Positions 1 to 6,797 are shown, numbered from the stretch's first letter. The stretch: 9,362 nt of DNA from Alphaproteobacteria bacterium (GCA_029263555.1 JAJUFW010000076.1:1-9362); one strand, 5' to 3'. Made by a program: numbers and translations. The notes: generated by a model from the sequence alone, not told the origin.

Positions 1-311
1 AGCGTCGCCTCGGCGCCCTTGTCCTCGCGCGGCTCGCCGACGATCTGGACGAGGGCGAGCCCGCCCTCGACCGGGACTGCGCGGCCGGGGCGGAGCGGCA
101 GATAGGCCGGGCGTTCGGCGCCGATGTCGAGGAAGGCGGCGCCGGCGGTCCGGTCGGCCCTGAGCACCTTCGCGGCATAGACCGAGCCGATTAGGCCGGC
201 GCGATCCAGCCTTTCGCCCCAAAGGTCGGTCAGCATTCCGTCCCGCGCAACGCCGGCAAAGGCCGCCCCGTCGATGGCGGCGATCTGGATCTCGACGGTC
301 ACCGGGGCCAC
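1..311 (-). CDS. RNase E/G-family ribonuclease, N-terminal part (cut by window edge)
   Basis: I translated this frame by hand; it runs off the window at base 1 after 103 codons. The visible part matches the N-terminal S1-like region of RNase E/G proteins. GSVYAAKVLR is followed by AFLDIGAERPAYLP and then VQIVGEPREDKGA, equivalent to the family pattern GNIYKGKV, AFVDIG, and a V-EP--DKGA stretch leading to the catalytic region. RNase E/G enzymes are endonucleases that process rRNA precursors and degrade mRNA. The catalytic metal site and any C-terminal scaffold lie outside the window, so RNase G, RNase E or the shorter alphaproteobacterial form cannot be separated. The start is probably GTG at 311, 8 bases after the maf stop; GTG at 302 is an in-frame alternative. 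No strong ribosome binding site is seen, so translational coupling to maf is likely. Confidence 0.85.
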   Translation of the reverse strand, partial: MAPVTVEIQIAAIDGAAFAGVARDGMLTDLWGERLDRAGLIGSVYAAKVLRADRTAGAAFLDIGAERPAYLPLRPGRAVPVEGGLALVQIVGEPREDKGAEAT

Positions 312-319
312 CCGGCCGC

Positions 320-925
320 TCAGGCCGGCCGCCAGCCGGCGCCGTCCAGAAGCTTGGCGGTTTCGTGGAGGCAGAGCCCGACGACGTTGGTGTAGGAACC
401 CGAGAGCCAGCGCACCAGCGCCGCCGCACGGCCCTGGATGGCGTAGCCACCGGCCTTCCCCTGCCATTCGCCCGAGGCGACATAGGCGTCGATTTCGGCC
501 GGGGTCAGGCGCTTGAAGGCGACGATGGTTTCGACCCGCCGGGTCAGCTTCCGGCCGTCAGGGGTCACGAGGCAGATGCCGCCATGAACGCGGTGCCGGC
601 GGCCGGACAGGAGCGCGAGGCAGGCCCGCGCGTCGGCCTCGGTCTCCGCCTTCGGCAGGATTCGCCGGCCGACGCCGACCACCGTATCGGCGGCCAGCAC
701 GAAGGCGCCGGGATGACGGGCCACGACGACCATCGCCTTCTCAAGCGCGACACGTCCGGCATGCGCCGCCGGCAGTTCGCCGGGGGCGGGGGTCTCGTCT
801 ATTTCGGCGGGATCGACCTGGTCCGGCTCGATCCCGATCTGGCGCAGCAGGTCCAGCCGGCGAGGAGACGCGGAAGCGAGAATGAGCGGCGCGGTCACCG
901 GGACATCGCCGGGCGCCATGGTCAC
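320..925 (-). CDS. maf: Maf-family nucleotide pyrophosphatase
   Basis: The 201-residue protein is a full-length Maf, a house-cleaning nucleoside triphosphate pyrophosphatase that hydrolyses non-canonical or excess NTPs to NMP and PPi. The signature ILASASPRRLDLL lies at residues 15-27. The AADTVV motif with the presumed metal/base residue Asp80 is at 78-83, and LSGRRHRVHGG is at 107-116. The C-terminal KAGGYAIQG with Gln164 is followed by GSYTNVVGL. The KAG-YAIQG form resembles the YhdE (dTTP/UTP-type) subgroup more than YceF, but specificity is inferred from motif only. The first start is GTG at 925; ATG at 919 is equally plausible, and neither has a clear ribosome binding site. The gene begins 7 bases after infA and is followed after 8 bases by the RNase gene, so the three are probably one transcript. 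Older annotations call it a septum formation inhibitor. Confidence 0.93.
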   Translation of the reverse strand: MTMAPGDVPVTAPLILASASPRRLDLLRQIGIEPDQVDPAEIDETPAPGELPAAHAGRVALEKAMVVVARHPGAFVLAADTVVGVGRRILPKAETEADARACLALLSGRRHRVHGGICLVTPDGRKLTRRVETIVAFKRLTPAEIDAYVASGEWQGKAGGYAIQGRAAALVRWLSGSYTNVVGLCLHETAKLLDGAGWRPA

Positions 926-932
926 CCGACGG

Positions 933-1151
933 CTACTTGAAACGGAAGGTGATGCGGCCCTTGGTGAGGTCGTACGGGGTCATTTCGACGTTGACCCGGT
1001 CGCCCGCCAGGACGCGGATACGGTTCTTGCGCATCTTGCCCGAGGTATGCGCCAGCACCTCGTGCTCATTGTCGAGCTTCACGCGAAACATCGCGTTCGG
1101 CAGCAGCTCGACGACTGTGCCGGAGAACTCGATCAGATCCTCTTTTGCCAT
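933..1151 (-). CDS. infA: Translation initiation factor IF-1
   Basis: The 72-residue protein is the usual IF-1 length and matches along its whole length. It opens MAKEDLIEFSGTVVELLPN, continues FRVKLDNEHEVLAHTSGKMR and KNRIRVLAGDRVNVEMTPYD, and ends TKGRITFRFK. It is a single OB-fold (S1-like) protein that occupies the 30S A site and assists IF-2 and IF-3 during initiation. The ATG at 1149-1151 is the only sensible start; a weak GGCAG sits a few bases upstream in an AT-richer leader. The gene heads a tight cluster with maf and an RNase E/G gene, and 99 bp separates it from the preceding phosphatase gene. It probably has its own promoter in that gap. Confidence 0.98.
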   Translation of the reverse strand: MAKEDLIEFSGTVVELLPNAMFRVKLDNEHEVLAHTSGKMRKNRIRVLAGDRVNVEMTPYDLTKGRITFRFK

Positions 1152-1182
1152 ATTTCTGCCAATATTTGAAACCGGTAGCGGA

Positions 1183-1212
1183 ATAGGTGATCGACCATCG
1201 CGCCGCGGTCAA
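1183..1212 (-). promoter_or_regulatory. Candidate sigma70-type promoter for infA-maf-RNase
   Basis: On the minus strand TTGACC (1207-1212) is followed after 18 bases by ACCTAT (1183-1188). Transcription would start about 25-30 bases before the infA ATG. The -35 is good and the -10 is weak. The -35 lies inside the dyad at 1203-1227. This rests on eye matching only. Confidence 0.35.
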
Positions 1213-1227
1213 GTGATTTGAACGCGG
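1203..1227. repeat. 25-bp dyad between the phosphatase gene and infA
   Basis: CCGCG (1203-1207) and TCAA (1209-1212) are mirrored by TTGA (1218-1221) and CGCGG (1223-1227). There is one mismatch pair (G1208/A1222) and a 5-base centre GTGAT. It overlaps the proposed infA -35 box, as an operator might. It could instead be a hairpin ending the upstream transcript, but no T run follows on either strand. Confidence 0.5.
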
Positions 1228-1250
1228 GCCGGATCAACGAAGATTGCCCT

Positions 1251-1694
1251 CTATACAGCCGGTCCGCCTCCGGAACCAAACGCTTCCATTATGCGTCTCA
1301 AAAGACTGTCGCGGGTCTGCCGGTAGGCGGCCAGCCTGGTTTCCCGATTGCCTTCGACCACGGTCGGGTCCAGCGTCGGCCAGTATTCGACCTCGCAGGC
1401 CGTCGTCCGCGTGAACTCCAGCGCCCGGTGATGGGCCTCGGGCGAGAGCGAGATTATCAGATCGAAGCTTTCGTCTTCCAGATCCTCCAGCGTCTTCGAC
1501 CGGTGTCGCGACACGTCGATGCCGATCTCGTCCATCACCGCGATGACGAAGGGGTCCAGCGCGCCGGGCCGGACCCCGACCGAGTCGACATAGACCCGGT
1601 GACCATGAAGATGCTTCATGATCGCTTCGGCCATGGGCGAACGGATCGAATTGTGGGTGCAGACGAACAGTACGCTGGTCGGCTGATCGGCCAC
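1251..1694 (-). CDS. Low-molecular-weight protein tyrosine phosphatase family protein
   Basis: The 147-residue protein has the P-loop CTHNSIRS, with C-X5-R at Cys12 and Arg18, directly after the first beta strand (SVLFVC). It also has the late aspartate-proline pair WPTLDP (Asp109, Pro110), expected to be the general acid. This is the full catalytic layout of LMW phosphotyrosine phosphatases. Thioredoxin-coupled arsenate reductases (ArsC) share the fold but need two more cysteines near residues 82 and 89. Here the only other cysteine is Cys100, so arsenate reduction is unlikely. The start is GTG at 1694, supported by GAGGAG at 1705-1710, which overlaps the UPF0262 stop; the gap is 14 bases. 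The substrate is unknown. Conserved placement after hisD and UPF0262 suggests a housekeeping role rather than capsule control, which is the better-known job of such enzymes. Confidence 0.88.
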   Translation of the reverse strand: MADQPTSVLFVCTHNSIRSPMAEAIMKHLHGHRVYVDSVGVRPGALDPFVIAVMDEIGIDVSRHRSKTLEDLEDESFDLIISLSPEAHHRALEFTRTTACEVEYWPTLDPTVVEGNRETRLAAYRQTRDSLLRRIMEAFGSGGGPAV

Positions 1695-1708
1695 GGGAGC
1701 GCGTCTCC

Positions 1709-2191
1709 TCAGGCCCGGATGTGCAGCACGCAGACCAGCGTGAACAGCCGACGCGCGGTGTCGTGGTCGATGCGGATCTTGCCCTCCAGACGCTCCTGGA
1801 GGAGCTGCGAGCCTTCGTTGTGCAGGGCGCGGCGCCCCATGTCGATCGCCTCGATGCGGGACGGCGAGGACCGCTTGATCGCGTCGTAATAGCTTTCGCA
1901 GATCTGGAAATAGTCCCGGATGATCCGGCGGAACGGCAGCATCGGCAGGGGAACCCGGGCCAGCGGCTTCTCCGCCTCGTCCCGGATGTGGAAGATCAGC
2001 CGGTTGTCCTCGATCGCGAGATGAAGCCGGTAGGGGCCGGCGGCGCAGCCGGCCGGCTCGAACCGGTTCTCCTCGAGCAGATCGTAGATCGCGACCTTGC
2101 GCTCGTGCTCGACCTGGGCATTACGCCATTTCACCAGCCGCTCATCGAGTGAGATGTCGATGATCCGGTAGCGCGGGTCGCCGGTCGACAT
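1709..2191 (-). CDS. UPF0262 family protein
   Basis: The 160-residue protein matches UPF0262, a family of unknown function found mainly in alphaproteobacteria. Recognisable parts are YRIIDISLDE near the N-terminus, ERKVAIYDLLEENRF around residues 30-44, VPLPMLPFRRIIRDYFQICESYYDAI in the middle, and AIDMGRRALHNEGSQLL towards the end. The length fits the family. There is no signal peptide or membrane segment; the many charged residues suggest a cytoplasmic protein with helical parts. It starts at ATG 2189-2191, 18 bases after hisD stops, and ends 14 bases before the phosphatase gene, so it is almost certainly co-transcribed with both. No catalytic motif is visible and I propose no enzyme activity. 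Confidence 0.9.
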   Translation of the reverse strand: MSTGDPRYRIIDISLDERLVKWRNAQVEHERKVAIYDLLEENRFEPAGCAAGPYRLHLAIEDNRLIFHIRDEAEKPLARVPLPMLPFRRIIRDYFQICESYYDAIKRSSPSRIEAIDMGRRALHNEGSQLLQERLEGKIRIDHDTARRLFTLVCVLHIRA

Positions 2192-2209
2192 GGCCGCCCG
2201 GGACGGGTC

Positions 2210-3508
2210 TCAGGCCGCCCCGTTCAGGCGGATCGAGACGGAGAGCGCATGTGCCTGCAGACCTTCCTCATGGGCCAGGGTCACGGCCGCAGGCCCGATC
2301 CGGGCCAGGCTGTCCGCGTCGCAGGCGACGAGGGTCGTGCGCTTGACGAAGTCGAGCACGTTGAGTCCGGAGGAGAAGCGGGCGCTGCGCGAGGTGGGCA
2401 GGACATGGTTCGGGCCGGCGACGTAGTCGCCGATCGCCTCCGGGGTGTGGCGGCCGATGAAGATCGCGCCGGCATGGCGGATCCGGCCGGCCAGCTCGTC
2501 CGCCTTCTCGACGGCCAGCTCCAGATGTTCGGGCGCGATGCGGTCGACGATCGACGGGGCCTCGTCCAGATTTCGGACGACGATCACCGCGCCATGCTCT
2601 CGCCAGGAAGCGCCGGCGATCGCCGCGCGGGGAAGGGATGCCAGATGGCGCTCGATCGCCTGCTCCACGGCGGCGGCGAAGCCTGCGTCGTCGGTGACCA
2701 GGATTGCCTGGGCGCTTTCGTCGTGCTCCGCCTGCGACAGTAGGTCGGCCGCGATCCATGCCGGATCGTTGGCGGCGTCGGCGACGACGGTGATTTCCGA
2801 AGGGCCCGCAATCATGTCGATGCCGACCCGGCCGAAGACCTGGCGCTTGGCTTCGGCGACATAGGCGTTGCCCGGGCCGACGATCTTGTCGACGGGCGCG
2901 ACGGTCGCCGTGCCGAAGGCCAGGGCGGCTACCGCCTGGGCGCCGCCGATCCGGTAGATCTCGTCGACGCCGGCAAGATCCGCGGCGGCCAGGACCAGGG
3001 GATTGAGCTCGCCGCCGGGGGTCGGGACGACCATGGCGATGCGCTGGACACCGGCCACCTTGGCCGGAATCGCGTTCATCAGGACCGAGCTCGGATAGGC
3101 GGCAAGCCCGCCCGGAACGTAGAGCCCGACCGCATCGAGCGCGGTGAAGCGGGCACCCAGCCGGACGCCGGACGCGTCGGTATAGGCAAGGTCCGGCAGT
3201 TCCTGCTTCCGATGGAACGCGGCGATCCGTTCGGCGGCGAGCTTCAGCGCCGCCGTGGTTTCGGGGGCGACACGCCCGACGGCGTCCCGGATCTCGTCCG
3301 CGGAGATGCGGATCGTCGCGGGCGTGAGCGTCAGGCGGTCGAAGCGCGCCGTATATTCGATGACGGCTTCGTCGCCACGCCGGCGCACATCCTCCAGGAT
3401 GGCGGCAACCGTACCCCTCACATCCGCCTCGGGCGCCCGGCGTGCCTCCAAGAGCGCCTGGAATGCGGCCTCGAAGCCGATATCGGCCGTATTCAGCTTA
3501 TGCGGCAT
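2210..3508 (-). CDS. hisD: Histidinol dehydrogenase
   Basis: The 432-residue enzyme oxidises L-histidinol to L-histidine in two NAD-dependent steps, the last of the pathway. The zinc and catalytic residues are all present: Gln259 and His262 in LLSQAEHDE, the base pair Glu327-His328 in IAPEHLEL, Asp361 in GDYVAGPNHVLPT, and His420 in GLQAHAL. These agree with the E. coli numbering to within one residue. The NAD-side motif IVGPGNAYVAEAKRQVFG is at 209-226, followed by DMIAGPSEI. The open frame extends upstream to 3574, but the conserved N-terminus and the GGGAGG ribosome binding site (3515-3520) support ATG at 3506-3508. The start lies inside the hisG end with an 11-bp overlap, so translation is probably coupled. 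UPF0262 follows 18 bases later. Confidence 0.98.
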   Translation of the reverse strand: MPHKLNTADIGFEAAFQALLEARRAPEADVRGTVAAILEDVRRRGDEAVIEYTARFDRLTLTPATIRISADEIRDAVGRVAPETTAALKLAAERIAAFHRKQELPDLAYTDASGVRLGARFTALDAVGLYVPGGLAAYPSSVLMNAIPAKVAGVQRIAMVVPTPGGELNPLVLAAADLAGVDEIYRIGGAQAVAALAFGTATVAPVDKIVGPGNAYVAEAKRQVFGRVGIDMIAGPSEITVVADAANDPAWIAADLLSQAEHDESAQAILVTDDAGFAAAVEQAIERHLASLPRAAIAGASWREHGAVIVVRNLDEAPSIVDRIAPEHLELAVEKADELAGRIRHAGAIFIGRHTPEAIGDYVAGPNHVLPTSRSARFSSGLNVLDFVKRTTLVACDADSLARIGPAAVTLAHEEGLQAHALSVSIRLNGAA

Positions 3509-4175
3509 TGACCGCCTCCCGGAATTGACCGACCCAGCGGCCGATCTCCTCGGGCCGGGTCTTGAGAGCTGCACGGTTGACGATGAGGCGCGAGGTCACA
3601 TGGGCGATGTGCTCGATCTCGCGCAGGCCGTTGGCCTCGAGGGTCGAGCCGGTCGAGACCAGGTCGACGATGCGACGGCAGAGGCCGAGCGACGGTGCAA
3701 GCTCCATGGCGCCGTTCAGCTTGATGCACTCCGCCTGCACGCCGCGGGCGGCGAAGTGGCGGCGCGTGATCTCGGGATATTTCGTCGCGACGCGGATGTG
3801 GCTCCAGCGGGTCGGGTCGTCCTGCTGGTAAAGCTCGACGGGTTCGGCGACCGCCAGACGACAGGCGCCGATATTGAGGTCCAGCGGTGCATAGACCTCG
3901 GGATAATCGAACTCCATCAGGACGTCGTTGCCGGCGACCCCGAGATGGGCCGCGCCGAAGGCGACGAAGGTCGCGACGTCGAAGGACCGGACCCGGATGA
4001 TCTCGATGCCCGGATGGTTGGTCCGGAAACGCAGGCCGCGATGCCGCGGGTCGTCGAAAGCGGGCTCGGGCTCGATCCCGGCGTGACGCATGACCGGCCG
4101 CAGCTCGTCCAGAATGCGGCCTTTCGGCACGGCCAGGACCAGCGGCTCGTTCGCGCGGTCGGGCAGGGCGGTCAT
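3498..4175 (-). CDS. hisG: ATP phosphoribosyltransferase, short form
   Basis: The 225-residue enzyme joins ATP and PRPP in the first, committed step of histidine synthesis. LAVPKGRILDEL is near the N-terminus, HLGVAGNDVLME at 78-88, and VATKYP at 129-134. The PRPP-binding stretch runs NGAMELAPSLGLCRRIVDLV then STGSTLEANGL, about residues 154-184. The protein ends about 40 residues later and lacks the C-terminal regulatory ACT-like domain of long HisG. It is therefore the short form, which works with HisZ, a tRNA-synthetase-like regulatory subunit. No hisZ is in the window. The frame is open further upstream, but ATG at 4173-4175 with AAGGAG at 4184-4189 is the clear start. An 82-base gap with marked hairpins separates it from DUF2948. 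It overlaps hisD by 11 bp. Confidence 0.97.
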   Translation of the reverse strand: MTALPDRANEPLVLAVPKGRILDELRPVMRHAGIEPEPAFDDPRHRGLRFRTNHPGIEIIRVRSFDVATFVAFGAAHLGVAGNDVLMEFDYPEVYAPLDLNIGACRLAVAEPVELYQQDDPTRWSHIRVATKYPEITRRHFAARGVQAECIKLNGAMELAPSLGLCRRIVDLVSTGSTLEANGLREIEHIAHVTSRLIVNRAALKTRPEEIGRWVGQFREAVNAA

Positions 4176-4183
4176 CCAAACTT

Positions 4184-4189
4184 CTCCTT
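4184..4189 (-). promoter_or_regulatory. Ribosome binding site of hisG
   Basis: AAGGAG on the minus strand lies 8 bases before ATG 4173-4175. It fixes the hisG start and rules out the open extension further upstream. It sits 9 bases downstream of a large hairpin in the mRNA. Confidence 0.8.
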
Positions 4190-4198
4190 CTGGCGGCA

Positions 4199-4250
4199 GG
4201 GACCGGCGTTCCGATCGCCCGCGCGATCGGCCGGGCGGTCCCCACAGGGG
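4199..4250 (-). promoter_or_regulatory. Two-tier hairpin with competing alternative fold in the hisG leader
   Basis: The inner stem is perfect: CCGATCGC (4211-4218) pairs with GCGATCGG (4223-4230) around a 4-base loop. An outer stem of GGGACCG (4199-4205) with CGGTCCC (4236-4242) encloses it across a 5x5 internal loop. In the mRNA the 5' arm of the outer stem (GGGGACCG) can instead pair with CCCC just before it, forming CCCC-TGT-GGGG (4240-4250). The two folds exclude each other. No T run follows, so this is not an intrinsic terminator, and no histidine-rich leader peptide is seen. The structure ends 9 bases before the hisG ribosome binding site. A regulatory or mRNA-processing role is inference. 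Confidence 0.55.
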
Positions 4251-4257
4251 CGGGAAC

Positions 4258-4767
4258 TTACGCCGTCCCGTCGCCCTCTTCAAACCGATGTTCGGGCCTC
4301 AGCGTCGTCGGCCATGCCTCGCCGACATCCTCGATCCGGATATCGATCTCGCGCACCGACAACGCAATGGCCGCGTCTCCGGCGAATTCCAGGATCAGGG
4401 TGCCGGCCTCGAAGCGGAGCGCCAGAAGGTCCAGCATCCGGCCGCGGTCCTTGAGATCGATGCCCTTGCAGCGGACCGCGGTCACGCCGTCGATGCGGAC
4501 GCCGCAATTGGTGCGCAGGTAGACCGGGCGGGGCCGACCTTCCTGGTCCGTCTCGTCGCTGCCCAGGGCGTTCTCCGCCTCCTGGGCGCCTGCCTCCCAC
4601 TTGAACCGGTTGACCACCATGACGAAGCGGCGGGACGGCGCGTCGAACCCGACATCGACGATGGGCACGATCGCGTCCTGCAGATGGGCCGACAGGATGG
4701 TCAGATCCTCCTCGTCCCGGGCCCGCAGCTTCAGCGGCCTGTAAGCGGCAGGCAGGCTTCCCGTCAT
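4258..4767 (-). CDS. DUF2948 family protein
   Basis: The 169-residue protein resembles DUF2948, an alphaproteobacterial family of unknown function usually found between murA and hisG. Typical parts are PLKLRARDEEDLTILSAHLQ at the N-terminus, then a DAIVPIVDVGFD strand region. FVMVVNRFKWE follows, and later VRIDGVTAVRCKGID and LDLLALRFE. No signal peptide or membrane segment is seen, and the alternating hydrophobic strands suggest a small beta-rich cytoplasmic fold. The start ATG at 4765-4767 overlaps the murA stop in the form ATGA, and GGGGAGAGG (4775-4783) gives a good ribosome binding site. Translational coupling to murA is therefore likely. No catalytic residues can be named. Confidence 0.85.
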   Translation of the reverse strand: MTGSLPAAYRPLKLRARDEEDLTILSAHLQDAIVPIVDVGFDAPSRRFVMVVNRFKWEAGAQEAENALGSDETDQEGRPRPVYLRTNCGVRIDGVTAVRCKGIDLKDRGRMLDLLALRFEAGTLILEFAGDAAIALSVREIDIRIEDVGEAWPTTLRPEHRFEEGDGTA

Positions 4768-6062
4768 GCAGCAGCCTCTCCCCTGATCCGTTCGACATCG
4801 GCGCCGCAGCCGGCCAGTTTCTCCTCCAGGCGCTCATAGCCGCGGTCCAGGTGATAAACCCGGTTCAGGACGGTCTCGCCGCGGGCGAAGAGCCCGGCCA
4901 GCACAAGCGAGACGCTGGCCCTGAGGTCCGTCGCCATGACCGGCGCGCCGGTCAGATAGGGAACGCCCCGGACCAGCGCCGAGGCGCCGTGGACCGTGAT
5001 GTCGGCGCCCATGCGCGCCAGCTCCGGCACGTGCATGAAGCGGTTCTCGAAGATCGTCTCGGTGATCATGGCGGCGCCTTCGGCGGCGCACATCAGGGCC
5101 ATCATCTGCGCCTGGAGATCGGTCGGGAATCCGGGATAGGGCTCGGTCATCACATCGACTCCCCGCAGCGGGCGCCGGGTGCGGGCGGCGCGGAAGCCGC
5201 GGTCGGTCGGCTCGAAGTCGACGCCCGCCTTGCTCAGCACGGCGATCATGGCGGTCAGATCGTCCATGCGGCCGCCGATGAGCTCGATGTCGCCGCCGGT
5301 TATGGCGGCGGCCATGACATAGGTGCCGGTCTCGATCCGGTCGGCGATCACCTGATGCGTCGCGCCGTGCAGCCCGTCGACGCCGATGACCCGCAGCGTA
5401 TCGGTGCCGATCCCTTCGATCCGCGCGCCCATGGCGACCAGGCAATGGGCCAGGTCGGAGACCTCGGGCTCGCGGGCGGCGTTGGCGAGGATGGTTTCGC
5501 CCCGGGCCAGCGTCGCGGCCATCAGCAGGTTCTCGGTCGCGCCGACGGAGACCTTGGGGAACAGGATGCGCGTCCCCGTCAGCCCGCGCGGCGCGCGGGC
5601 ATGCACATAGCCTTCCCTCAGCTCGATCTCCGCGCCCAGCTGTTCCAGCCCCTGGATGTGCAGGTCGACCGGACGTGTGCCGATCGCACAGCCGCCGGGC
5701 AGCGAGACTTGGGCCTGGCCGCAGCGCGCGAGCAGGGGGCCTAGGACCAGGACGCTCGCCCGCATCTTCCGGACGAGGTCGTAGGGTGCCGTCGTGCTGG
5801 CGATGGTGCCGGCGGAGAGCTCGACCACCCGGCCGGTGTGACCGCCTTCGGCGGCATGCCCGTTCATGTGGATGCTGACACCGTGCTGGGACAGCAGGTT
5901 CGCCATGGTCGTGATATCCGCAAGATGCGGCAGGTTGACCAGGGTCAGCGTCTGATCCGTCAGGAGGCTCGCGGCCATGAGCGGCAGCGCCGCATTCTTC
6001 GCGCCGCTCACATGCAGGCTGCCGTGAAGGGATTTGCCGCCGCGGATCCTGATCTTGTCCAT
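4764..6062 (-). CDS. murA: UDP-N-acetylglucosamine 1-carboxyvinyltransferase
   Basis: The 432-residue enzyme transfers enolpyruvate from PEP to UDP-GlcNAc in the cytoplasm, the first committed step of peptidoglycan synthesis. Lys22 and Asn23 lie in SGAKNAALP. The catalytic loop PGGCAIGTRPVDLH carries Cys125, equivalent to E. coli Cys115. VSVGATENLLMAA, the PEP-side region EPYPGFPTDLQAQ and IFENRFMHVPEL follow. The C-terminal LRASVSLVLAGLFARGETV and VYHLDRGYERLEEKL complete the fold. The cysteine, not aspartate, in the loop predicts sensitivity to fosfomycin. Compared with E. coli a few extra residues lie before the loop (around 65-77). The frame is open to 6110, but ATG at 6060-6062 begins the conserved MDKIRIRGG and has AAAGG 5 bases before it. 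It overlaps DUF2948 by 4 bp. Confidence 0.98.
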   Translation of the reverse strand: MDKIRIRGGKSLHGSLHVSGAKNAALPLMAASLLTDQTLTLVNLPHLADITTMANLLSQHGVSIHMNGHAAEGGHTGRVVELSAGTIASTTAPYDLVRKMRASVLVLGPLLARCGQAQVSLPGGCAIGTRPVDLHIQGLEQLGAEIELREGYVHARAPRGLTGTRILFPKVSVGATENLLMAATLARGETILANAAREPEVSDLAHCLVAMGARIEGIGTDTLRVIGVDGLHGATHQVIADRIETGTYVMAAAITGGDIELIGGRMDDLTAMIAVLSKAGVDFEPTDRGFRAARTRRPLRGVDVMTEPYPGFPTDLQAQMMALMCAAEGAAMITETIFENRFMHVPELARMGADITVHGASALVRGVPYLTGAPVMATDLRASVSLVLAGLFARGETVLNRVYHLDRGYERLEEKLAGCGADVERIRGEAAA

Positions 6063-6191
6063 GGAAACCTTTCGAGGATGAAGCAATTGCGTTGGCCGCG
6101 CGCCCGACATCCGGTTCCCGGGCGGTCCGGCGCGTCGGCGGGGATCAAGGACCGGGCGGCACGGCGGGCGGCTCCGCTTCCGAGAGTCCGG

Positions 6192-6746
6192 CTAGAGGCG
6201 GGGCAGGGTGACGCCGCGCTGGCCCATATACTTGCCGGCGCGGTCGGCATAGGAAACCTCGCAGGGACGGTCGCCCTTGAGGAACAGGAACTGGCACGCG
6301 CCCTCGTTGGCGTAGATCTTCGCCGGCAGGGGCGTGGTGTTGGAGAATTCCAGCGTGACATGGCCTTCCCAGCCAGGCTCCAGGGGCGTCACGTTGACGA
6401 TGATGCCGCAGCGCGCATAGGTCGACTTGCCGACGCAGATGACCAGCACGTCGCGCGGAACGCGGAAATACTCGACCGTCGATGCCAGGACGAAGCTGTT
6501 GGGAGGGATCACGCAGACATCCGTCTTGCGCTTGACGAAGGAGGTCGACGAGAAACCCTTCGGATCGACCACGTCGTTGTCGACATTGGTGAAGATCAGG
6601 AATTCGTCCGACACGCGCGCGTCGTAGCCGTAGGACGACAGTCCGTAGGAGATCACGCCGGCCCGGGTCTGCTTCTCCACGAACGGCTCGATCATGCCGT
6701 GCTGCTCCGCCTGCTCGCGAATCCAGTAGTCCGACATGATCGACAT
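6192..6746 (-). CDS. dcd: dCTP deaminase
   Basis: The 184-residue protein deaminates dCTP to dUTP, feeding dTMP synthesis. It has SSYGYDAR near residues 37-44. GKSTYARCGIIVNVT carries Ser108 and Arg112, and VTLEFSNTTPLPAKIY carries the catalytic Glu133. These correspond to E. coli Ser111, Arg115 and Glu138. The C-terminus GKYMGQRGVTLPRL is typical of the family. Some homologues also have dUTPase activity; the sequence as read does not settle that. The frame is open to 6797, but ATG at 6744-6746 starts the conserved MSIMSDYWIRE and follows AAGGGG at a suitable distance. A candidate promoter lies about 50 bases upstream. 129 bases separate its stop from the murA start, without a convincing intrinsic terminator. 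Confidence 0.97.
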   Translation of the reverse strand: MSIMSDYWIREQAEQHGMIEPFVEKQTRAGVISYGLSSYGYDARVSDEFLIFTNVDNDVVDPKGFSSTSFVKRKTDVCVIPPNSFVLASTVEYFRVPRDVLVICVGKSTYARCGIIVNVTPLEPGWEGHVTLEFSNTTPLPAKIYANEGACQFLFLKGDRPCEVSYADRAGKYMGQRGVTLPRL

Positions 6747-6797
6747 CGTGCTGACCCCTTGCCCCGTTATGCTCCCGCCCCGGATGGCGGATCGCAC

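Noticed and set aside
1215..1223. The minus strand reads GTTCAAATC, identical to the T-loop region of the tRNA at 7238-7246; a possible tRNA remnant
   Set aside because: The flanks do not form a T stem and no other tRNA part is present; a 9-base match is weak evidence.
2617..2626. GGCGATCGCC and other GATC-centred octamers as HIP1-like iterated elements
   Set aside because: Only a few copies occur in 9.4 kb, which is not the dense iteration seen with HIP1 in cyanobacteria.
3255..4454. A long plus-strand open frame opposite hisD, hisG and DUF2948
   Set aside because: It is antisense to three recognised genes, its protein is Arg/Pro/Ala-rich without motifs, and GC-rich coding DNA readily leaves such antisense frames open.
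6063..6191. The CGGTCC/GGACCG inverted repeat in the dcd-murA gap as a terminator
   Set aside because: The stem is 6 bp with a loop of about 20 bases and no T run; it may be chance in GC-rich DNA.
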